A stretch of DNA of 64,000 nucleotides from contig CM049320.1 of assembly GCA_026874595.1 (NCBI GenBank), positions 37,046,214 to 37,110,213 of the forward strand, in the 5' to 3' direction. Positions 56,600-64,000 of the stretch are shown one piece after another. The stretch is from Sipunculus nudus. Its lineage: Eukaryota > Annelida > Sipuncula > Golfingiida > Sipunculidae. The position numbers and the translations under genes are program-made. The notes under the pieces were generated by a model that saw only the letters and a program-made list of their open reading frames with translations, ran no database searches and was not told the DNA's origin. Position 1 is the stretch's first letter. Each line of letters opens with the position of its first letter.

Positions 56600-56816
56600 T
56601 ATCATTTTGAATGCATCAGCCAATTATTGGTATCAGGGCTTACCTGGATCAGGGAAGATGCAAGTGAAAAATGGTACAATTGTTCGTGACAGGCTTTTAT
56701 ACACTATCCCGGCTATGAAATCTGCAGATCACGATCCTGGGAAAGCGGTAGTTGTAATGCAAACTTCATATATATTTAATATGCTGGATTATAAAAGCAA
56801 AGGAATATCACTTTAA
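56600..56816 (+). pseudogene. Exon-like segment similar to 51,580-51,765
   Basis: A 69-codon frame with YWYQGLPGSGKMQVKNGTIV, then RDRLLYTIPAMKSADHDPGK and a stop after 20 more codons. GSGK resembles a P-loop but lacks the following Ser/Thr, so nucleotide binding is not supported. Similarity to the segment on the other side of the LTR element suggests an old local duplication. Confidence 0.4.
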
Positions 56817-57065
56817 CCTTGAGTCGTATATTTGAGGATATTTTGAGAAAGGTCAAGGCCACAGGGATCAACAAGTTCATTACATAAAATTTTCTATTTA
56901 AAGTATTTTTTTATTCTATTATTTTCCATTATTCTTTATTTCCTATGAGCGAAATTTATAATATCTAGGTATTTGTTTTAGATTCTTTTACTAATTAATG
57001 TATTATATAGGTGATTTATTGTCAGAGTAAAGTCAGGGTTTATTTATACTCTCTGGTTATATCGC

Positions 57066-57068
<3 letters not shown>

Positions 57069-57122
<54 letters not shown>
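57069..57122. repeat. (TA)n microsatellite
   Basis: About 27 uninterrupted TA units. Confidence 0.97.
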
Positions 57123-57124
<2 letters not shown>

Positions 57125-58019
57125 AGTGATAAAAGTGGCCAATAGCTATGAGACTGTAATGCTTATACACCATGCCGACGATGTACGACATAAGGTAAGT
57201 CTCACTAACTTCTTAATATACTGCAATAAGATATCTCTCATATGTAGAAGTAGAAATTTTGCTTTAAACTTGAGTTTAATGAGGAACCTATCTCCGTCAT
57301 GCTGGTAGCGTAAGGGCTAGGGTGTCATAAGGCTGACAGATGTGTGGCGGAGATTTGCATTGACTGCTGAGCTGGACACACGACTGAAAGCCATGCTGTG
57401 TACATGTATTTCTTAATATACTGAAGTCTCTACCACTTGACTGCGACACATGGTCACACAAAAAATCGCACCTCTTTTCTCCATTGGAATCTGCCCTGAC
57501 AATAAACCAGATAACTGTAGCTGACCACTGATATCATTAATGAGTTAATGACTCTTAAATGAACAGCTTGGGTTAAAGTTTTCACTCATGAAAGGTAATA
57601 AGGAAGCATTTTTAAAAAAGAAAATTAGGTTTCAGGTACTTGTCAACCCCTCTGATCTTGACCGTTCACAAAATATCCTCAAGCATGACTTTGGGTCAAA
57701 GCAAAATGTCTACTTCAGTTGAGGGTTAATTTATTGCAATATATAAGATAACTAAGAGATTGCAGAGATTTTTAATACCCCAATCCTACCCCTGGGAACA
57801 CAGATGTACACATTTTCATCGCAGGATTAGTAAATAAAAACATGCCCTCACAAAATTAACTGCACCACTTTCCGCACTAGCATCCACGCTGACAATAAAA
57901 TAGAGAGGTTTAGCTGAAACCTTTAACAGTGGGAATTTACTAGACGACCGAGTGAACAAAAGCCTTATATAAGCCTAGACTAATGACCATTTACAGGCCA
58001 ATTCAGGCAGAGTCAAGTT
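57123..58019. other. No gene seen
   Basis: No recognisable coding, RNA or repeat signature. A (TAA)n run lies at 58,019-58,040. Confidence 0.5.
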
Positions 58020-58099
58020 AATAATAATAATAATAATAATACATGAAATAATAATATTTCTTTTGCCATTATTCATCCTTAACTTTGCGTTTCGTATGT

Positions 58100-59108
58100 T
58101 TGGTACAAAATAACTTCGTCCGTCTGTCCGTCCCCTAAGAGTTCACATATCGTAACCACTCGACCTAGAATCTTCTTACTTGACATCCACAGAGGTCGAT
58201 GAAAAATCTCCTTCATAACCTGAAATAAGGTCTCTGTTACCCATATTCTTGTCGAAAGTACCCCCAAATAATTTTGAAAATTGATAAAAAAAACCTTCAG
58301 TATCTGAACAACTAACGCATCGATCACCATGATTCTTTGCATGCATGTTGGTCATGGAGTGTTTCGTCAGTTTCTGCAGCTTGGTGGTACAACCTGGATT
58401 TTTTTTCGAATTTTACGCTTATTTTCTCTATTTTTGAGACCTTCAGAAATGTGGGTATCTGTTAACAGGGCACAACTCGTAACCACTCGACCTAGAATCT
58501 CCTTACATGACACCAAGAGAGGTCTATGAAAAATCTCCTTGGAAATCTGAAATAAGGTCTCTCTTAGCCATATCCTCCGAGTTGATTAGGGAAATTACCT
58601 ACAATAATTGGCATTAAGGTGATTAAATTCCTTTTGTCAGTGTCTACCTATATCCTCGAGGTATGGAGCACTGAAGCACCTACCCCAATAATTTTAAAAA
58701 AATATACAAAAGCTCCAGTATCTAAACAACAAATACACTGATCCCCATGATTATTTGCATGGTTATTCATCATGGCCTGTTTCTTCAGTTCCTGCAGACT
58801 GGTGGCGCAACCGAGATTTTTTTTAATTATTACACCTTTCTCTCTATTTTTGAGACCTTCAAAGATTCGCTCTTCCTTTAAGAGGGTACAAATCGTAAAC
58901 ATTCACGTAAAATTTTCTAACTTGACATCCCGGGAGGTCAATAAGAAATCTCTTTGGTAACCTCAAATTAGCTCTCTCTTAGCCATATCCTCCAAGCTAT
59001 GCTTCAGTTGATTAGGGAAACTACCTACATATTTGGCATTCAGATGATTAAATTCCTTTTGTCGGTGTCTTCCTATTCAGCTGAGCGTCATGACAAATTG
59101 GTCACTTG
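58100..59108 (+). repeat. 335-bp tandem repeat element, second copy
   Basis: GTCCGTCTGTCCGTCC at the start, then units like those at 15,895-17,130 (TTAACAGGGCACAACTCGTAACC near 58,460, GTTTC(G/A)TCAGTTTCTGCAG(C/A)(T/C)(T/G)GGTGG near 58,360 and 58,780). It ends CAGCTGAGCGTCATGACAAATTGGTCACTTGTT, the family's right-end motif. Confidence 0.8.
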
Positions 59109-60479
59109 TTAGAGGCAGTCTCGCGAGTTCATTGGCCACCAACCCTATTAATACCAAATAGTCTTGCAGAATTGAAAAGATTACAAATCATTAAATTATC
59201 TTACTTTGCGCATTATATGTAAGCGATGATATATATATAAGAGGAATCCTCGTGTATATTTCAGAGGCATAAATGCATTTTAAATAATATTTTTATTTTC
59301 TCAGGCTACCAGACAATTTTGACTGAATAAAAAAGTTTCCCATCAAACCTATCTGAATGTAAAGGTTACTCCCAGTTATCTGAAATCACTTTCAAGTTGT
59401 TTCAGGGGGTAGCCTGAACCTAATTTCAGGTTAACCCACACTGTTTAAATTAAGGTCTTGCTGTTTAATTAAATGATAAATTTTAATGCTTTTAACCAAT
59501 GATTTATTAGAGGAATGAACCCTGTAAAACACAAAATCATAAAGGTTGAATCAGTCATATAAAAGTTGTCGCAAATTTTTAACAATGTTATAAAGTGTAT
59601 TTTTATTTACTCCTACACTTTGCCAAAGCGCATGACAAATTACTTGCAAACAAAGGATATGCAAAGGTTCATATGAGTATTATGTAATAAACATAAAGAA
59701 ACAGCTGTTTTGAAATGTCATGGTTTTTTTCCGTTTAGTGGTAACCAAAAGCAACATATATCCGAGTTTGTCTACATAATAATGTTAAACAGATTTTCTT
59801 TCCCTTCTTTTACCATATACCTTCATTGAAATGGCTCGGGTTATAACCATTTAGTGGTTACCCAAGCAAATTACACACTTTTTGTCTTTATTATAATCTT
59901 TATTTTATATTTTTTTCCCCGGTTTAAACAAGCTTTATTGATATAACACAATCTGGATCCATTTTGTGGCGACTATGAAATGTTTAATTTTAATATGACA
60001 TTACCACTAAACAATGACTTTTTGTACATATCCTACTGCGTTTCATTTTATAATAGATTTGGTAGGTTGTGCCTTTATTAAATTTGTTACGACTGTTACC
60101 AACATATTAGAAATAATATAATTTGCATATTAAATCAGACCAGTTCTACATACGATTTAATAACTTAAGGTATGTCAAACTAAAGGAATGTGAAAATCCT
60201 CGTATTGTTCCTCGATAAATTGGTTCATAGAATTCATATTTAATGACAAAATATGGATATTTTGCATAATTATGAGGTAAACCTATATTAGGTAACGGGA
60301 GGTAAGACTAGCCTTTACAAACAATTAACGGTTCCGTATCTTTTAGCATACCAGTCTGAAACCGTCAAAAGATATCTCTTCAAAATATGAAGAAAAAGAC
60401 CAAATTTACCAAATTGGTAGATTTTTATAAACAGATTGTTATGCATCAGGAAACCAGAAAAGCACTCAGAGAGCCCAGA
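59109..60479. other. No gene seen
   Basis: AT-rich, no ORF of note and no repeat family seen elsewhere in the window. Confidence 0.5.
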
Positions 60480-60735
60480 CCTCCGCAAAGTCAGCTCATT
60501 AGCCTCATATGAAATTCTCAGAAAAGCAGCATTTTTCCTTTAAAATATTCCTGGATCAATTAAAAATGTTTCCGTCTAAAAAATTAATCATTAATTTTTC
60601 TTCGATCATTGCCGAGCAATCCTAAGATTTCATCAAAATACATCAAACACTTTTTGAATTATGTTGCTAACAGACAAACAAACCAACACCCGCAAAAACA
60701 TTACCTCAGCCGCTTAGTGGAGGTGATAAACAGTT
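60480..60735 (+). repeat. Dispersed repeat with ACAGACAAACAAACC tail
   Basis: Shares AAGTCAGCTCATTAGCCTCATATG and TTTCATCAAAA with 38,505-38,960. Ends in a small hairpin (CCTCAGCCGCTTAGTGGAGG). Confidence 0.6.
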
Positions 60736-61229
60736 AAAGTCGAATATATATGCTGACTAAAGCTAAGATTTCTTATAAGTACGCAATGCAGAATGCGGAA
60801 AGTGTATAAAATCGGTACACGTATTGAGAAAGTGAGATTCCTGCATGCGCGGACCCGGCATGCGAAATGCTTATGTATCCGGCAAAAATGATCGCTACAT
60901 GTAGCGAATTTGTAAGTTTCCTTATGTTATCAAGGGGCAGCACATATAAAAAATGCATGCCGCCGTGCAGGTTCATATAAAATCTCTCAACACACATTCC
61001 ATATTCCGTAGATAAGGAATCTTACACGCTACTACTAAAGAAACTATAGCCCTCGAAACTTGCCAAAGTCGTTTTTGGCCCCAACTCCCAGCCGCTGTAC
61101 GTTGATTTACCGACACCTTTCAGGGAAACGGCACGTACATTGGGAATGACGTCATTGTCTTCTGTGACATCAAGACTCACACCCCAAATATGGTCATATC
61201 GCCACCTGTGTATACAAATATATGCTATG

Positions 61230-61475
61230 GACCCCCCCCCCCCCCCCATAAAATACTGAAGTTCATTTCGGGGTTATTTACGCATGGATCGCGCCTAAAT
61301 TTAAACAGTTGTTCCTTGTATCATAGCCGAGCTACCCTTATAATTTCATCAAACCCCATTGAGGACGTTTTGTGTTATCGTGCTACCAGACCAACGGATA
61401 AACAGACAGACAAACATACGCGCCCAAACACATAACCCCGGCCGCTAGGCTTGGTGGAGGTAATAACTACATCAT
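61230..61475 (+). repeat. Dispersed repeat with C17 run and ACAGACAGACAAAC tail
   Basis: A poly-C run at about 61,232-61,248, the TTGTTCCTTGTATCATAGCC block shared with 38,770, and a GGCCGCTAGGCTTGGTGGAGG hairpin-like end. Confidence 0.6.
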
Positions 61476-62269
61476 GCATATTTTTAACTTAGCATATGAT
61501 AGCAGGAGCATTAAGATGTTTGTTTTTGTCATACAAATATAATTTACATGCAGTGTAGGTGATGACAGTGATTATTAAAAGGGCTACATGTATAATTATC
61601 CAAAATTTGAAGCAAAATACCCCAGCAACATACATTAGAAGAATGCTTCAATCTTATGTTCTTTGTTTTTGGTAAAACAATGCCAAAATCTTACCTCATG
61701 CACACTATACGAAATAATCTTTGGGCTTCTGTAATACGGCAAAATTACTGTAGATTCAGATAATATCGTTGGCTTAAAATTTCGTGGTTTTTGTACAAAA
61801 CGCATATCGTGGGATATTTGAATTCGTTGAAAGACAATGAAAGTTTAAGAAATCACATGGCGCTAGGAACTGCACATATGTACACAGGTAGTACACCGTT
61901 TATAGATGCTTATCATAACGTGTGTCTGGACGGCGGTCAATCGGGTCAGTGTTGAGCAAACAAGCTTCGCCCGAACCGAGCCTAAATTAAATCAGACGTG
62001 ACCGACACGGCCGGACGATATATCGGCTATTGGTTGTGACACCCGATATATCGGCTATGAGTTATAACACCATATCACACCACGTTCACCGAAATTGCAA
62101 ACCTTCACTTGTTTGGAGGAAAAATTAAACGGGAGCGTCCACATAAATTGAAGGTGTAAAACTTTTCTTAATATATGCAGCGCCTGTTAATACCGGACGG
62201 GGCGGTGATACTAAGACACGGTATTAAACGTGTCAACAATTTAGAGATTAACTAGATGTGTCGGAACGA
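61476..62269. other. No gene seen; short CGATATATCGG duplication
   Basis: CGATATATCGGCTAT appears twice 31 bp apart (about 62,017 and 62,048); the core is palindromic. Confidence 0.4.
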
Positions 62270-64000
62270 CACGAATGCCCCCGCCTGGGGCAAATTAGAA
62301 ACATTTGTTAAATTTTGTAAAACCTTTAAGTTCAGGAGGTGTCGTATGTTGAAAAGTAGGTCAACAAGGGCGAAATGCATACACGATCTGTAACGGGTCA
62401 TTATCAAGCAACACACCTAAAATCAGGCAAGTATCTGCAGGCATCGTGAAAAAAAGTCCATACATGTGCATTTTTCATAAGAATTTCTGTCTTTCATGAA
62501 ATTTTTTATGTTCAGGATCTGTCATATGGTCAAAAATAGGTCAACTGGGACGAAACGCGAACTTGATCTGTAAGTGGTCATTATGTTCCCACAGACCAAA
62601 CATTAGCCAGTATCTGTACGCACTGTATTGCGAAACTAGGATATTAGCAAAAGCTGATAATCAGTTATAAATTTAAATTGGAGAGGTATGTACCATGTTT
62701 CATAACAATCCACCATATGGTTCCTGAGATATAAGGTTTTTAGTGTTTTTGTATAATCAGCTCTAAAATGTAGAAAAATGGGTCAAGGTCACCCATCTTT
62801 GAACTTGACCAAGATTTTATCGATATACATATTCACTGATGAAATAAAATTGCAACGGTGAATCCTTTTAGAGATATATATCCCGCTCACAAGGTAAAAG
62901 TTAACAGACGCAGGATGGACAGACTCCGGACGAACAGACAGACGGACGCACAGATGGACAGCTTGGGTGACGACAATAGCCCATCAGCCTTTGAGCTGAG
63001 GGCTAAAACGGCTGTACATGTACATTTGTCATGAAAATATATTATTACATTTTTCTTAAAATTTTCTCTGTTTAGGAGCCGTAAAAAAATCAGAAGTAGG
63101 TCAACCTGGAGAAAACGCGAACTCGATCTATAACTGGTCTATATCTGCCCACATACCAAAAATAAGGCTAATATCAGCAGGCATTGCGAAAAAAGTCCGT
63201 ACATGTGTTTTTGTCATGAAAATTTCAATTTTTCATGAAATTTTTAAAGTTTAGGAGCCGTAAAATGTTCAAAAATAGATCAACTGGGACGAAACGGGAA
63301 CTCGATTTGTAACTGGTCATTATCTGCCTACACACCAAAAATCAGGGCAATATCTGCAGGCATTGCAAAAAAAAAGTCCGTACATGTGTACTTGTCATGA
63401 AAATTTCTATTTTTCATGAAATTTTCTAAGTTTAGGTGCCGTAATACGGTCAAAAGTAGGTCAACCTGGACGAAACGCAAACCGGATCTATAACTGGTCG
63501 TTGTTTGCTGACACACCAAAAATCAGGCCAATATCTGCAGGCATTGCGAAAAAAAGTCCGTACATAGGTATTTGTCATGAAAATGTCTATTTTTCATAAA
63601 ATTTTCTAAGTTTAGGAGCCGTGAAACGGTCAAAAGTAGGTCAACCTGGACGAAACGCGAACTCGATCTGTAACTGGTCATTATCTGCCCACACACCAAA
63701 AACAGGCAAATATCTGCAGGCATTGCAAAAAAAAGTCCGTACATGTGTATTTGTCATGAAAATTTCTATTTTTTCATTAAATTTTCTAAGTTTAGGGGCC
63801 ATAAAATAGTCAAATGTAGGTCAACCGGGACGAAACGCAAACTCGACCTGTAACTGGTCATTATCTGCCCACACACCAAATTCAGGCCAATATCTGCAGG
63901 CATTGCGAATAAAATTCCGTACAACAGTTTGATTTCGGAATGACGGAATGACGGAAGGACGGACATGGGTAAAACTATATGCCCCGGCCACTTTGTGGCG
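62270..64000 (+). mobile_element. Tandem-core element, 180-bp units, runs past the window end
   Basis: Starts at a TGCCCCCGCCTGGGGCA palindrome. Units of about 180 bp, marked by TTTAGGAGCCGT and ACTGGTCATTATCTGCCCACAC, lie near 62,332, 62,511, 63,073, 63,251, 63,431, 63,612 and 63,791, broken at 62,640-63,000 by unrelated text with a GACGGACGCACAGATGG run. The right end (TTCGGAATGACGGAATGACGG, then TGCCCCGGCCACTTTGTGGCG) looks like a terminal hairpin cut by the window edge. The short minus-strand frames here are repeat artefacts. Confidence 0.75.

Noticed and set aside
56607-56816. P-loop NTPase based on GLPGSGK
   Set aside because: The Lys is followed by Met instead of Ser/Thr, there is no Walker B, and the frame is only 69 codons.

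Overview
The window is eukaryotic, AT-rich and repeat-dominated. It has no operons or bacterial-type genes, coding capacity is cut into short exons with GT/AG borders, and most of the sequence is transposable-element debris, tandem arrays and microsatellites. A C-type-lectin-domain (CTLD) gene, a SINE-like tRNA-derived repeat, Tx1/L1-like LINEs, several Ty3/gypsy elements, and many short elements with a tandem core and an ACAGACAGAC-type tail together suggest a marine bivalve mollusc, possibly a venerid-type clam. That assignment is inference; no species marker was seen.

Layout. 0-17 kb: dispersed repeats rich in AGGTCA half-sites, a 145-bp tandem array split by a LINE, a second LINE remnant (12.7-13.7 kb), a 49-bp minisatellite (13.8-14.3 kb) and a 335-bp tandem array (15.9-17.1 kb). 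17.9-20.75 kb: a third L1/Tx1-like LINE on the minus strand whose RT core is deleted. 21.1-41.5 kb (+): the one convincing host gene, with two CTLDs each encoded by two exons, a short linker exon, and a terminal exon with stop codon and AATAAA. Its second intron is 17.4 kb and holds a nested retrotransposon stack in antisense: a Ty3/gypsy element (B) split by a second Ty3/gypsy element (A, 25.9-35.1 kb), which is itself invaded by a TIR-bounded tandem-repeat element and another dispersed repeat.

Element A is the most notable item. Its reverse transcriptase is of Ty3/gypsy type, but the order is gag-protease-integrase-RT-RNase H, the Ty1/copia order that defines the Gmr1-like clade. It has an 18-nt primer-binding site of the tRNA-Pro type and a SCAN-like Gag segment. 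It is decayed by stops, frameshifts and substitutions in key residues.

42.6-45.7 kb: a third gypsy remnant (C) interrupted by a 1,163-bp solo LTR with a perfect 5-bp target duplication. 48.2-49 kb: a GC-rich TIR element inserted into a tRNA-derived SINE. 49.8-50.3 kb: fragments of two further LINE types. 52-56 kb: a young, complete but non-coding LTR element with internal ~240-bp tandem repeats. 58-59 kb and 62.3 kb to the window end: more tandem-core repeats.

Apart from the CTLD gene nothing here clearly encodes a host protein. All calls come from reading the sequence; no searches were run.
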